A stretch of DNA of 64,000 nt. It comes from Cycas panzhihuaensis. Taxonomy: Eukaryota; Cycadophyta. Both the position numbers and the translations under genes were made by a program. Under the pieces are notes generated by a model, which was given only the letters and a program-made list of their open reading frames with translations, did no database searches and was not told the origin of the DNA. The stretch is taken from positions 172,429,741 to 172,493,740 of the forward strand of contig CM041465.1 of assembly GCA_023213395.1 (NCBI GenBank). The letters are read 5' to 3'. Shown here in pieces: positions 42,954 through 54,175 of the stretch. The first letter of the stretch is position 1, and every line of letters begins with the position of its first letter.

Positions 42954-43239
42954 TAGAACATCTTGTTGAGAAAAGTCTCTAAGGGATAAAGGAGCTCGTA
43001 AGTAGAGAATTGAATTAGGGTTGTAAAGGGGGATTGGGATTTGTCCTACGAAGAATCTGGAGTTAAGGAATTTAGGAGTTTGGAAGGTTATGGGATAAGG
43101 GGAAGAGGGTTTCTCTATAACTATTGAGCATGGAAATGAGAGAGGACAAATGAAGCTACCAACTAAAATGTGCATGTGCAAAATAGGATTAAGAACCATG
43201 TCAAGAAGCTTAAGGGATTCACTTGGTTGACGTGCTCTA

Positions 43240-43960
43240 TCCACATCTTACCTAGGTTCTGCTTCTAATTGTTCTATGTCCATTAAACTCTCTCTTGATT
43301 GGTACTCCTCGTTCTCATCTAGCATCTCATTAGGCTCTTCTACCAGATGCTCCGTTGCCATCTCCATCTGCTTCATGTCTTTATTGTTGTCGTGTTGTTC
43401 CCTCTAAATTGGTTATGTTTCATGTTCCTGCAAGGATTCCTAAATCTCCTTATCAACAATCTGCTCTTCCGCTTCTTCCATTTGTTCATCGACTTGCTCT
43501 AATTCCTTGGCATTGTTTGTCTTCTTGCTCTGCTTTTTTGGCTCCTTCACATTTCTCGTGTGCCTGCTTCCATCGATCAATAGCTACTGAGAATAAGGCT
43601 TGAAACCAAAGCCAGTTGGGGGGTGATATTGATCTAACATTGCTAGACCGATTAATGAACCAATCAAGAGCTTCTCCTGTCAAGTATCACTAGACACACA
43701 GTCCATAAATTTCGAGCTCTATATCTAGTGATAGTCAACAATACGTATCGACATGTTGAATCCATTGTTTAGTTGTCATGCTTCCTACCGAGAAGAAATA
43801 TTGGATATTCTAAAGTTTTCCCCTTAAACAGAACCTTTGTACTATTTTTTCTAGGTTCTTCATTTTTACTTCGTTAATAGGAGCTGCAACTTCAAGAATT
43901 AAAATCTACACCAAAGATTGATCAAAATTGTACCATATGACCACTCAAATCGTTCTTCTC
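43240..43960 (-). pseudogene. Gypsy gag-like segment, copy 1
   Basis: Minus strand: DQSLV near 43920, then GEALDWFINRSSNVRSISPP and NWLWFQALFSVAIDRWKQAH (43683-43560), EKCEGAKKAEQEDKQ, and an acidic Glu-rich tail LEQVDEQMEEAEEQIVDKEI (43500-43450). The W-F ... W-Q pattern and the acidic tail resemble Gypsy capsid and its linker, but the family is not certain. Confidence 0.6.
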
Positions 43961-44934
43961 TAAATTAGGATTCCAATGGTTTAGATGAAACTAAAATCCG
44001 GTACTTGTAGCTATAGTTATGGACAAAAATGTCCAGGTACCTTATTTGAACAAATAAATTGAAATAATAATGATAATAAAGAATTTTAAACCATTGATTA
44101 TATTAGGTCACTATGTGACCATTCGCTAATAGGGTTGGACTCCAAAATAAAACCCAATATTATTTAATTAAATATGACTATACAAAATTTGTGTACATGC
44201 ATATCCATCGTGGCAATTTTCTCCATGGTTGCAAATTTTGCTTAGGAATCCCTAGAAGAGTATGCCAATATAGTACATTGTACAACCCAAAAAATTGTTA
44301 CCTCAATTTGCAACAACCATTGCGGAAGCTACAAGCATCCAATTGACCCCAATTTTCTTTTAATATTAGGAGCACCTCAATGTCTACTTTCCAGCCAAAA
44401 AAAAACTTCCATTCAATTTGGAAATCCAGAAAGAAAGTTATGATCATTTATGTGAAGAGTATTACTATTGTCCTAAATTCTCAAATTTTTCTATCAACTT
44501 GCAGAGATTATTATAGAAGCCACAGAGCTCCAAATCATTTTAAACTATATTCATTGAAACCCTCTGAGTCCTCCTTTCATCAAAAAATCTAGTACTCGAT
44601 TCGGACGGTTAAACCCAAAAACAAATGTGATAATAATCAATTTTTGGTAAGAACGTCCTATTGAGGAAAGTCTCTAGTGGATGAAGGAGCCCGTAAGTAG
44701 AGAATTGAACTAGGGTTGTAAAGGGGGGTTAGGATTTGTCCTACGAAGAATCTAGAGTTAAGGAATTTAGGAGTTTGGATGGTTGTGGGATAAGGGGAAG
44801 AGGGTTTTGCTACAACTATTGAGCATGGAAATGAGAGAGGACAAATGAAGCTACCAACTAAAATGTGCATGTGCAAAATAGGATTAAGAACCATGTCGAG
44901 AAGCTTAAGGGATTCACTTGGTTGACGGGCTCTA

Positions 44935-45683
44935 TCCACATCTTACATAGGTTCTTCTTCTAATTGTTCTACGTCCATTAAACTCTCTCTTGATTGCTAC
45001 TCCTTGTTCTCATCTAGCATCTCATTAGGCTCTTCTACTAGATGCTTCGTTGTCATCTCTGTTTGCTTCATGTCTTTATCGTTGTCGTGTTGTTCCCTCT
45101 AAATTGGTTATGTTTCATGTTCCTGCAAGGATTCTTGAATCTCCTTATCAACAATTTGCCCTTCCTCTTCTTCCATTTGTTCATCGACTTGCTCTAATTC
45201 TTTGGTTTCTTCATATTTTTTATCAACGGTCTACTCTTCCTCTTCCTTTGTTTGTTTGTCTTCTTGCTCTGCTTTTTTGGCTCCTTCACATTTCTCATGT
45301 GCTTGCTTCCATCAATCAACAACTACTAAGAATAAGTCTTGAAACCAAAGCCAATTGGGGGGTAAGGTTGATCTAACATTACTAAACCAATTAATGAACC
45401 AATCATGAGCTTCTCCTGTCAAGTATCACTGGACACACAGTCCATAAATTTTGAGATCTATATCTAGTGATAGTCCACAATACATATCGACATGTTGAAT
45501 CCACTGTTTAGTTGTCATGCTTCCTACCAAGGAGAAATCTTGGACATTTTGAAGTTTTCCCATTAAACAGAACCTTTGTACTATTTTTTCTAAGTTCATC
45601 ATTTTTACTTTGTTAATAGGACTTGTAACATCAAAAATTAATATCCACACCAAAGATTGATCAAAATTGTACCATATGACCAC
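44935..45683 (-). pseudogene. Gypsy gag-like segment, copy 2
   Basis: Minus strand: MVIWYNFDQSLVWILIFD, NKVKMMNLEKIVQRFCLMGK, MTTKQWIQHVDMYCGLSLD (45683-45426), a stop, then a counterpart of DWFIN...NWLWFQ and the acidic tail. Better preserved at its start than copy 1; worse at its end. Confidence 0.6.
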
Positions 45684-46392
45684 TCAAATCGATCTTCTCT
45701 AAATTAGGATTCCAATGGTTTAGATGAAACTAAAATCCGGTACTTGTAGTTATAGTTATGGACAAAAATGTCCAGGTACCCTATTTGAACAAATAAATTG
45801 AAATAATAATAATAATAAAGAACTTTAAACCATTGACTATATTAGGTCACTATGTGACCATCCACTAATAGAGTTGGACTCCAAAATAAAACCCAATATT
45901 ATTTAATTAAATATGACTATACAAAATTATGTGTAGGTGCATATCCATCGTGGCAATTTTCTCCATGGTTGCAAATTTCGCTTAGGAATCCGTAGAAGAG
46001 AATGCCAATATAGTACATTGTACAACCCAAAAAACTGTTACCTCAATTTGCAACAACCATTGCAGAAGCTACAAGCATCCAATTGACCCCAATTTTTTTT
46101 AATATTAGGAGCACCTTAATGTCTACTTTCCAGCCAAAAAAAACTTCCATTCAATTTGGAAATCCAGAAAGAAAGTTATGACCATTTATGTGAAGAGTAT
46201 TACTATTGTCCTAAACTCACAAATTTTTCTATCAACTTGTAGAGATTATTATAGAAGCCACAGAGCTCCAAATCATTTTAAACCATATTCATTGAAACCC
46301 TCTTTGAGTCCTCCTTTCATCAAAAAATGTAGCACTTGATTTGGATGGTTAAACCCAAAATAAATGTGATAATAATCAATTTTTGGTAAGAA

Positions 46393-46789
46393 AGGATATC
46401 TTGGTCCTGGATTTTCTACAAATTCCAATTTACTTTTCAAAATTTAGCAAACTTTTAGATAAGTCCTTTGGCGATTTTGGGCAAATCCTTCAATATAGAA
46501 TGGCACTACCAATATTTTCAAGAGACAGAAAGGTTAGTGTCTTAAATTGACCCTTCCCTAGGGTTCTCTCCCTCACCATTCTAAAAAATTCACAAAAAAA
46601 TTTAAATTTGTTTTGGTCATTAGTGGTACTTAAAAGGGTAAAGTCCCTAATGGGCCGACCAAAAGAAAGCCACAACTATATATAGACCCTAGGGCCTTAG
46701 CTTGGTATCATTATGTTCTTTTGTAGATCTAACACTCAAAGAGACTAGGACTTGTGGAGGATTCCTTGCCTCGAAGAGGACCACTCTAG
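46393..46789. other. LTR- or leader-like stretch, not resolved
   Basis: Contains ACTATATATAGACCC near 46675 and CTCGAAGAGGA near 46772, similar in style to LTR R/U5 regions of the G1 family (CCTCGAAGAGG). No defined ends. A 61-codon minus open stretch is not convincing. Confidence 0.35.
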
Positions 46790-47757
46790 AGGCTATCATG
46801 TTCAATTATGACTACAAGCTTACTGTCGAGCACGTATTGTTGCCATTGATGTATGGCATGCATGATTGCTAACATTTCCTTGCCTTAGATGGGTTTTAAT
46901 TGTTCTCTTCCATTTAACTTGTGGCTTTCATATGTTAAGAGTTGTTTGTCTTGGAGTAGTACTGCTCCAACTCCTACACTTGATGCGTTGCATTCCAAGG
47001 TGAACAAATGGTTGAAGTTTGGTGTTGCGAGAACAAGTGCAGTTATTATTGCATTATTGAGTGCTTAGAAGGCTTTTTCTGCTAGTTCACCCCAATTGAA
47101 TGTGTCCTTCTTTGTTAGGTTTGATAATGGAGTTGTAATATGGGCATATTGCCTAATAAAATGATATACGAATCCGATGGCACCTAAGAATCTTCTCACA
47201 CCAATTATGTTTTTGGGTGGGGGCCAATCTATAATTGCTTGGAACTTCTTCAGATCCATCTTGATGCCTTCTTGGGTAATGATGTGTCCAAGGTATTCTA
47301 GTTTGATTTGTTCGAACATATAATTGCCTTTGTTTGCAAATAATTGGTTGTTGGCCAATATTTGTAGTACAACTTGAAGGTGTTCCAAATGTTCTTCCTA
47401 AATCCTGCTATAAATGAGAATGTTGTTGAAGAATACTAGGACAAATTTGCGTAAAAAGGGTTTATGTATTTGGTTCATGGTACTCTAGAATGTGGTTGAT
47501 GCATTGGTTAAGCCAAATGGCATAACCTAGAATTCAAATAAGCCTCCATGGGTTCCAAACGCAATTTCGTAAGCATCTTCTGACTTGATGAGGATCTAGT
47601 AGTATCTTAAGCGTAAATCAATTTTTGAAAAAAAAAAAAAAAAAAAATCTTGCTCCATGTAGTTCAATAAGAAAGTCATCTATTCTAGGAATCACATATC
47701 TAGTCCATTAATTCTGGGTCCCAATACAATGGAGCCAGGTGTTTCTTCCCATCCTGC
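46790..47757 (-). pseudogene. Gypsy G5 reverse transcriptase and RNase H
   Basis: From right to left: DDFLIELHGA-like sequence and a long A/T run at 47628-47646 that breaks the frame, KFVLVFFNNILIYS-like active site at about 47440-47400 (first Asp of FFDD reads Asn), 107 open codons (47388-47065) with QLFANKGNYMFEQIKLEYLG, HIITQEGIKMDLKKFQAI and RRFLGAIGFVYHFIRQYA, then RNase H to about 46800 (FNHLFTLECNASSVG-like, KLNGREQLKPI). Close to G1 RT (LEYLGHIITQEGIKMD), hence the G1/G3 family or a neighbour. Confidence 0.85.
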
Positions 47758-48247
47758 CTATTTGACCGTGTTTTTTAATGAGGTTGGTAGCGCTGCTAAT
47801 TCCATTTTCAAATTAGGCAAGTAATTCTCATGACACCCTATAGTCTTCATTTTGGACAAAATGGAAAAATAGAAAGCAGTACTTATCATTAACAAGAGGA
47901 AATTTAGGATTTCTGTCCATTGCAACTGAAATGCTTGCTCTAGTTGATTTTCGTCACTTCGGAACTCTCTCGTGTCGAAATAAAGCTTGATTTGGTAATT
48001 TGGCATTATTATTTCTGCATTTATACTATGCATTCGCCACTAGAATGCTTACACGAACATATACTTCTTCTTTTTTTTTTTCACTTTGCACTCTTCTGTT
48101 ATATGCATTCCCAATGCCATTCCTTTTTGGAAAGTATAGTGTATTTCAGAGGAATGCATATTTAAAATTCATTTCCCCTTTTTTTTTGGCAATATTGCCA
48201 TATTTCTTAAGTGTATGATAGGAGTTACAATTATTTTTTCTCATTTT
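47758..48247 (-). other. Unresolved stretch between two Gypsy remnants
   Basis: Minus-strand 91-codon stretch (48033-47758) with HENYLPNLKMELAALPTSLK is of unknown nature. The left part directly precedes the G5 RT reading. T runs occur at 48069-48080 and 48179-48188. The 3' LTR of G6 should be here but its ends are not clear. Confidence 0.35.
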
Positions 48248-48275
48248 CTTTCCCCCCTTTTTTTTTATTTTTGTT
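48248..48275 (-). other. Polypurine tract (minus strand), probably of Gypsy G6
   Basis: Plus-strand pyrimidine run TTTTCTTTCCCCCC then ten T. It lies just past the integrase C-terminal reading of G6, where the plus-strand DNA primer of a minus-strand element is expected. Confidence 0.5.
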
Positions 48276-48379
48276 TATGTACCGTACTAAAATCATGTTT
48301 TGGCACTGAGACAACCTTAGTTGTCTCCAATAATAAGCAACACGATATGGTCCCACTAGTCGATTCCTCCAATGTATTT

Positions 48380-49784
48380 GTCATACCCTAACTATGATAG
48401 GGTGTTAATCAATTGTCGTTACTAATGTTGGTAGTTGTAGTTTGTCAATTTTTTTTAATTCCAATGAGCCATTATTGAAAATTCTATCAACAATATACAA
48501 TCCTATCCATCGCATTTTCAATTTCCCTAGATGTGTACGAAACTTACTATCGTACAACAATACTTGGTCACCTATTTCAAAATGGGGTGCCTTTAGGTAG
48601 CAGTCGTGCCATGCCTTCTGCCACATCTTTTCAATGTTTTGCAACCATTTTGCTCTGACTCATCTCCTCACGATGCATCAATTGTCAGTCTTTCCCGCAA
48701 AGAATGAAAATCGTGTAATCAACAAGCCATAGCAACTCTCAAACTTGGTATCTCAAATTCTATTGGAAGAATAGCCTCCATTCCATACACTAATTAGAAT
48801 GGTGTTTTTCATGCCATTCTTTTGTATGTCATCCTAAAAGCCCATAACACTTATGGTAGTTTTTCTACCCAATCTGATCTACCCACATCACATGTTTTTC
48901 ATAGTAAATTTTCAATGATTTTATTTGAGCTTTTTGCTTGCCCATTTGCTCAAGGGTAGTAAGGTGTTGACTTCTGTGACTAATCATAAATTTGAATGCT
49001 AATTCCACTATCACCTGGTTCAACAAACGTGAACCCTAATCACTCACAATCTCCAATGGACATCTATAGTGTATGACGATCACTTCATATAGGAATTTGG
49101 TTGTACTTTCTAAGTTTGCTTTACTCAATGGTCGTGCCTCAACCCAATTGGTCATATAATCTATGGCAACCAGAATGTATTGGGCTTGGGAATGTTGAGT
49201 TGCCGATTTGATCAACCCAATGAAGTCAAGGCCCCATTTCTCAAATGGTGCCAATAAAAATATTGGGTTGAGAGGTCGAAAACCCTGATGGCTTGGCTTC
49301 CCCACCTATTGGCAATAATCACATTTCTTAATCCATTTCTTAATATCTTCAAACATTGAGGGCCACCAAAACCCTGCAGATAACGTCTACTTCCACATGG
49401 TCATTTTTCCCATGAGTCCTCCAGCCACACCCTTGTGTGCTCGATTCATTATTTTCTCGATCTCGTGAGGTTCAATGCAACAACAAAGTACTTCATCGAG
49501 TTTGAGACGATACAATTCTCCCTAGATTAGTTGGTATGGTTTTGCCTTCCGAACCAAGTGTCTTCTCTCTATGTTGTCCATATCCAGTGGAAATTCACCT
49601 ATTGTAAGATATTCGGGGATTCCTTCATACCATTCTGTAAGAACTGCATCAACACTAAAGAGTGTTGCATCTAGGAAATCATCTTGTACTCCCATTGCTT
49701 CCTCTCCATTATTTATTCGAGATAATTGGTCAGGTATGGCATGTGCTTTCCCCAAATTGGCTGCTTTTAAGTAGATTTGTCCTT
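48380..49784 (-). pseudogene. Gypsy G6 integrase and RNase H end (Athila/Tat-like)
   Basis: From right to left: LGKAHAIPDQLSRINNGEEA (RNase H end, about 49770-49715), VDAVLTEWYEGIPEYLTIGE linker, RKAKPYQLI, HHCC zinc region (about 49400-49310), integrase core LLAPFEKWGLDFIGLIKSAT, YILVAIDYMTNWVEARPLSK (first Asp) and CPLEIVSD (second Asp, 49305-49036), then LYDSKFRTHLGKLKMRWIGL (48560-48500). The GKLKMRW-GP-type tail points to the Athila/Tat branch, different from G1 and G3. Left end near 48380. Confidence 0.85.
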
Positions 49785-49896
49785 CCTCAATTGTTTTAAT
49801 GTACCATCTGGGTAGCTTCTTTTGTTTCTGTGAGGCTTCTTCAATATCAAGTTCTTCTAGATCGATAGTTTCAGCTTCTGGTTTATTCATTATCAC
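49522..49896 (-). other. Chimeric reading frame across a Copia-Gypsy junction
   Basis: 124 codons without a stop. The first 35 or so (LDIEEASQKQKKLPRWYIKT, IEEGQ) belong to the Copia E linker before RT; the rest (LGKAHAIPDQLSRI and following) is Gypsy G6. The two families are joined near 49785 in frame by chance. Not expected to be a gene. Confidence 0.8.
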
Positions 49897-50376
49897 CTCT
49901 GTTTGACTTTGGCTGGATGTAGAAGGAGAAATTAAAACTTCCTCTGTCGTTACCTCAAAAGTAGGTTCTTTCTCAATTTCTTGATCGATCTCTGCAATTT
50001 CTTGCTCAGCAATCTTTTCACCTTCGTCAATTATTCTGATTTATCCAAGTTCACTATCTTCTTCATTAAAAATTACATCTCTACTCACATAGATCTTGTT
50101 GGTTCTAAGATCTATGCATTTGTAGGCCTTTGAATTTTTACTATATCCTATCATAATGCATTCTATGCTTTTTGCATCTAATTTAGACCTTTTTTTATCT
50201 GGTACATGAACAAAGGCTTGACTCTCAAAAACTTTGAGTGAACTTACATCAAGTTTTCTACCTGTGCAGGCTTCTTCTGGAGTGATATTTTTTAAGGCCT
50301 TTGTTGGACACCGATTTATGAGATAACATGTTGTACTCAGCTTACGCTTGATAAGTTTTTGGTACACCCTTTTCAT
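49785..50376 (-). pseudogene. Copia E integrase C-terminus and linker
   Basis: STTCYLINRCPTKALKNITP, EEACTGRKLDVSSLKVFESQ, AFVHVPDKKRSKLDAKSIEC, IMIGYSKNSKAYKC, VSRDVIFNEEDSELG (50376-50041), a stop, then an acidic linker with IAEQEIAEIDQEIEKEP-type repeats and KLPRWYIKTIEEGQ at the junction. Confidence 0.88.
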
Positions 50377-50638
50377 AGACCATGCTTCTTGCCATTTCCA
50401 TCAAGGTTCTGTTTTTTCTTTCTGCTACCCCATTTGATTGTGGTGTGTATGGAGTTGTAACCTGTCTGCAGATACCGTGAATTCTGCAGTAGTTCTGGAA
50501 CTCTTTTGATATATATTCACATCCTCTGTCTGACCGAATGCATTTAATTTTTGTTTCTGCCTCCATTTCTGCTTCTGCTTTGAATTCTTTAAATATTGTG
50601 GAGAAAGTAGACCCATACTTTCCGAGTAAAGTCGTCAA
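50342..50638 (-). pseudogene. Copia E integrase core
   Basis: Continues the upstream frame after a one-base shift near 50600. Reads FKEFKAEAEMEAETKIKC, IRSDRGCEYISKEFQNYC (second Asp) and YTPQSNGVAERKNRTLMEMA (catalytic Glu in AERKN). The first Asp (HTDLCGP) is in the neighbouring stretch, so the D-D-E triad survives and only the frame is broken. Confidence 0.9.
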
Positions 50639-51560
50639 TGAAGGTCAAAAAATATCTGCATCCATTAACTATAAGTGGTGAAATGGGACCACACAAGTCT
50701 GTATGAATTAGCTCTAACTTTGATTCTGCTCTCCAGGTGCTTTCCTTGAAAGGGAGTCGATGTTGTTTGCCAAACTGACAACTTTTACAGACAAAGTTAT
50801 CAGAAGAGATATGAGGTAATCCATTCACCATTTCAAAGTTCTTCATCAATTTTAATGTCTCAATTGGAAGGTGTTCATACTTCAAATGCCAAATTTTATT
50901 ACTAGACTTGACGACAGGACAAGCTTTTTCTTCCAGATTGGGAAGTACAGGATTTGATAGAAGTTTGTACAAGTCATTACATCTCACACCTCTTGTGACA
51001 GTTTCACCATTTTTTTTCATATCCAGAATCTGACGGTATCCATCTTCATCAAAGATGGTTCTCAAGCCTTTTTTACTAAGTTGAGAAACAGAAAGAAGGT
51101 TCATTTTTAAACCAGGAACCAACAAAACATTTTCGATTTTTTTAACATTCCCTTGCAATTTGACAGCAATGGTTCCAATTCCTTTTATATCAAGAGCATA
51201 TTTATCACCCAATTCAACTGATCTATCAAGGTCATAGGGTTTCAATGTCTCAAACCAGTCTTCACAGCTGGTCATGTATCTTGAAGCTCCTGAATCAACG
51301 TACCATATGTCATTGTCTTTAAGGCTGGAAGCCAAAGCAACAATGAAGGCAGTCTCTTCTTCATCTTCATCTACTTTTGCTTTGTTGTAACCACCAACAG
51401 GTCTTTTCTCTTTCCAAATTTCACTTCTTCGTTGTGGGCATTGGTAAGGGTAGTGCCTAGTTTGTCCACAGTGATAACATACGTCAGATTCTACAAGCAC
51501 TGGAGATGTGCCCGGTCCTTCCACAGTTGAAACAAATCCTGGTGTCTCTGCTTCATCCAC
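50589..51560 (-). pseudogene. Copia E zinc knuckle, protease, GAG-pre-integrase and integrase start
   Basis: 323 open codons, the longest in the window on the minus strand. CCHC knuckle CYHCGQTRHYPYQC (about 51480-51440), protease WYVDSGASRYMTSCEDWF (DSGA intact), GTIAVKLQGNVKKIENVLLV, PGLKMNLLSVSQLSKKGL, GAG-pre-integrase IWHLKYEHLPIETLKLMKNF and CKSCQFGKQHRLPF, integrase HTDLCGPISPLIVNGCRYFL, TFIDDFTRKVWVYFL. All key residues are present. Broken only by frame changes on both sides. Confidence 0.93.
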
Positions 51561-52289
51561 GTCCCCTAGAGTCTTGCCATCGACCTTGTCCTCTGAAGTC
51601 TGGTGTTATCCTTCGTCCACGAATTTGATTTCTGCTGCACGAGCCCAAGTTCAATCTGGACATGAAAGCATCTTCCAATTCTGAGGAGTCTTCATACCTC
51701 TTATTCCTTTGTTCCTGTCTCAATAGTAATCCTGTCAATTCATCAAGAGTTATTTTATCTATTTTTTCAGTATTGATGATGGTGTTGATGGTTGTATTGA
51801 ATGACTTTGGAAGCTTGGTTGTTACTAATTCTACCAACTCTTGTTCGGAAATTAAACCTCCTGCACTTGACAGATTATTTCGTATTGAAATAACCTTTTG
51901 CATGGATTCTGTTATATTTTCAGTTTCCTTCATATGCAGTCTATACAATTCTTCCTTAAGAGCAATTATTCCTGCTTTATTTTTCTGTCCATACAAGTTT
52001 TCAAGACATTTCTAAATGTCAGAGGGCAAATTCAGCTTTTCAACATATACCAGAATTGAGTCAGAAATTGACATTTTCAAAATATGCACGCCTATATTGT
52101 TTCTTTCCTCCTAGCTAGTTAGCTTAGCATCTGTGTCCTTTGGACAGCTCTCAGTCCCAATAGTAATATTCCAGGCATTTTTTATTTTTAGGACAGTTTC
52201 TACTTTAATTTTCCACACATGGTAATTTGAATCAGTCAATTTTTCTGATTCTGGCAGAGAAAAGAGACCTGAAGCCATTTGGACAACAA
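51553..52289 (-). pseudogene. Copia E gag
   Basis: Starts MASGLFSLPESEKLTDSNYH at 52289, VWKIKVETVLKIKNAWNITI, a stop, then ILKMSISDSILVYVEKLNLP, a stop at 52014, and 147 open codons: YGQKNKAGIIALKEELYRLH, MKETENITESMQKVISIRNN, TTKLPKSFNTTINTI, LDELTGLLLRQEQRNKRYED and a short Arg/Gly-rich end. UBN2-type capsid domain. A frame overlap at 51553-51560 links it to the protease stretch. Confidence 0.9.
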
Positions 52290-52962
52290 AGATATTGAGT
52301 AACAGAAATCAGGCTGTACACAATACGGATTTCCATACGGAATCGAACCTGTATGGAATGGTACGATATGTACCTCAAAAGAAAGGTTATGAGACGAGGA
52401 TTCCGGATCTGGTATTGTTTTTCCAAAACAGTTTACGGATTAGGAGGAATTCGGCCCGAAAGACTAGAAAACGTAGTTAGGGAAAAACATGTTTTTGCTT
52501 GTAACTTAAAAAATACTTCATTAAATTTCTCAAAGTCTGTCACAAAGTCTTCTCAGCACCCAGACGCCGAGTTTACAACAGATTTGATTCAAGAGATTTT
52601 AAAAATTTGAGAGAAATTTGCTAAAATACCTCCAAACCTGCGCGGTTGATAAAGGGACAAAAACCCTATGAAAACTTCTTCAAATGACTTCGATCCTGAA
52701 GGAAAAAATGAAGAGGAGGTCGAGATCTACTTGCTGGCCAAATTTCGGCTCAATCTGAGATACTTGAATTTTTGGTCCGTACAGTTGTATGGTTCCGTAC
52801 GGAGATTGTACGATGCTTCCTGTTGTCTTCAAAACTGCTTCTTTTAATGTCCTGGATCCTTCACCTCACTTTCGACTTGTCTTCTATGTTGTAGGCTTCC
52901 TTGTCTCTCTCAAAACAGACTCTGTTACTCACAAAAAACCCTCTCTCAAACAGGCAAGATGA
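52290..52962 (-). other. Leader of Copia E
   Basis: About 670 bp between primer-binding site and gag. Holds the words GTCCGTACAG and CCGTACGGA, also found in the leader of fragment F. No coding recognised. Confidence 0.7.
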
Positions 52963-52977
52963 CCTGCTCTGATACCA
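52963..52977 (-). other. Primer-binding site of Copia E
   Basis: CCTGCTCTGATACCA on the plus strand, i.e. TGGTATCAGAGCAGG, directly at the LTR edge; initiator methionine tRNA type. Confidence 0.9.
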
Positions 52978-53195
52978 TGATAGAAAACTGATTTAGATAG
53001 AATGAAGGAAAAAAACTTGATGTTACATGGAGACTCATTCTCCTTAAATATACATCACTGAAATGACCGTTATAAAATAGAAATGTAACTGATCTATATG
53101 AGGCTGCCAAGTGTCACAACTCTTGTTTAGAGTTACATTCAAGGGGTGAGTCAACATGACCCCTCTTTGCTTAGATAAAACATTACATTTTAACA
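52978..53195 (-). repeat. 5' LTR of Copia E
   Basis: 218 bp on the plus strand, TGATAGAAAACTG to CATTTTAACA. Similar in layout to the LTR at 53978-54175 (both end AAAACATTAYAYTYTAACA). Confidence 0.88.
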
Positions 53196-53590
53196 TTTTC
53201 TTGGGTACGACCACTACAAGACTTACCCAATCGTTGTAATTGATCTCATATATATATCCTACTTCTAACATTTTGCCCAACTCAACTTCTACCTTCTCCT
53301 TATATTTTGGGTTCACACGATAGGGTCTCTACTTCACTGGCTTAGTTCATTCTATTAAATCAATATGATGCATCTCGATCTCATGAGGGATACCCTTTAG
53401 ATCTTTATAAGACCAAGCAAATACGTCTCTAAATTCCTCAAACAATGTTTGTGCTTATGCCATCATTTCATCATTCCAATAATCCCCGATGAGTATATTT
53501 CGTAGATTCTCTGAGGTACCCAAACTAATCTCACTAGTTTTTATTTTCTCCACTTCTGCATTATCTTTATCCATGATTTGGTGAGTTGAG
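53196..53590 (-). pseudogene. Gypsy reverse transcriptase N-terminal fragment, probably G6
   Basis: Minus strand: SEISLGTSENLRNILIGDYW, a stop, FEEFRDVFAWSYKDLKGIPH, EIEMHHIDLIE, stops, RPYRVNPKYKEKVEVELGKM, LEVGYIYEINYNDWVSLVVV, VPKK. This is the RT start typical of the Athila/Tat branch, like the G6 integrase left of Copia E. It ends at Copia E on one side and at the F leader on the other. Confidence 0.85.
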
Positions 53591-54175
53591 TTTTGAAAAC
53601 AAAGAGAATGAATCTGATATTACCCGATTTGATGGACAAATTTGGTCAGAAAGAGTAGATTTCTCTCCAAACCCACATGGACAGAAAAACTATTTTTTCT
53701 CCTTGAAAAAGTCTTCAAATGAAGTCAGGCCAATTAGAAGAAATGGCGTCCGTACAGAGGCGCACCCGTTGGTAAATTTTCAGATCAATCTAAAAACTTC
53801 AAAATTTTCAAGTCCGTACTTGATCATATAAATCTGTATAGTGAGATATTCTGATCTTTGACGACTTCATCTTCTTCTGTGAATGATTTTATGCAAACCT
53901 GAACCCCTTCACACCATCTCGCTAGAAGATGTTTTCTTAAAAATGTTGGATGAGCAGCACAGCCTGCTCTGATACCATGTTAAAAATCAGGTTTCCCAAA
54001 TTGATGAAGAAGAAACCAAATGATTATTATAAGAGGAAATCCTCCTTTTTATACATCAAACTTTGTAATTGTTATATAGTTATTACATCTAAACATGTAG
54101 ATTAAGAACAATAAGGGTCTAATTATATTACCCCTCTTTTTTAATAGTCCTAGGATAAAACATTATACTCTAACA
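53591..54175 (-). mobile_element. Copia F fragment (LTR, primer-binding site, leader), E family
   Basis: LTR 53978-54175 (TGTTAAAAATCAGG to ACTCTAACA on the plus strand, 198 bp), primer-binding site TGGTATCAGAGCAGG at 53963-53977 (reverse complement), and about 370 bp of leader similar to that of E (GTCCGTACAG, CAATCTRARA). No gag. The left end meets Gypsy RT near 53590. Confidence 0.8.

Larger units (their letters stand above)
42954..46392. repeat. 1.7-kb tandem duplication
   Basis: Copy 1 about 42954-44652 and copy 2 about 44653-46392. The same order of words occurs in both: AAAGTCTCTA at 42972 and 44667 (offset 1695), AGTATCACTRGACACACAGT, CAATTTTTGGTAAGAA at the right ends. Copy 2 carries some extra sequence around 45205-45260. 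By eye the copies are about 95 percent alike. Confidence 0.9.
49785..53195 (-). mobile_element. Copia LTR retrotransposon E, 3' half deleted
   Basis: Minus-strand Copia with 5' LTR (52978-53195), primer-binding site (52963-52977), leader, gag, protease and integrase. It stops in the linker before RT, where Gypsy G6 starts. RT, RNase H and 3' LTR are missing. The flank on the right (53196-53590) is Gypsy RT N-terminal sequence of the same orientation as G6, so E probably inserted in G6 and a deletion then removed the E 3' half together with G6 RT-RNase H. Confidence 0.88.

Noticed and set aside
42681-43244. 187-codon open stretch on the minus strand near 42681-43244 as a gene
   Set aside because: It lies partly within the tandem-duplicated gag/leader DNA, reappears shortened in copy 2 (44658-44939), and has no recognisable domain. 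Likely chance opening.
49522-49896. Open frame as a host or fusion gene
   Set aside because: Both halves are retrotransposon sequence of two superfamilies joined by a deletion.
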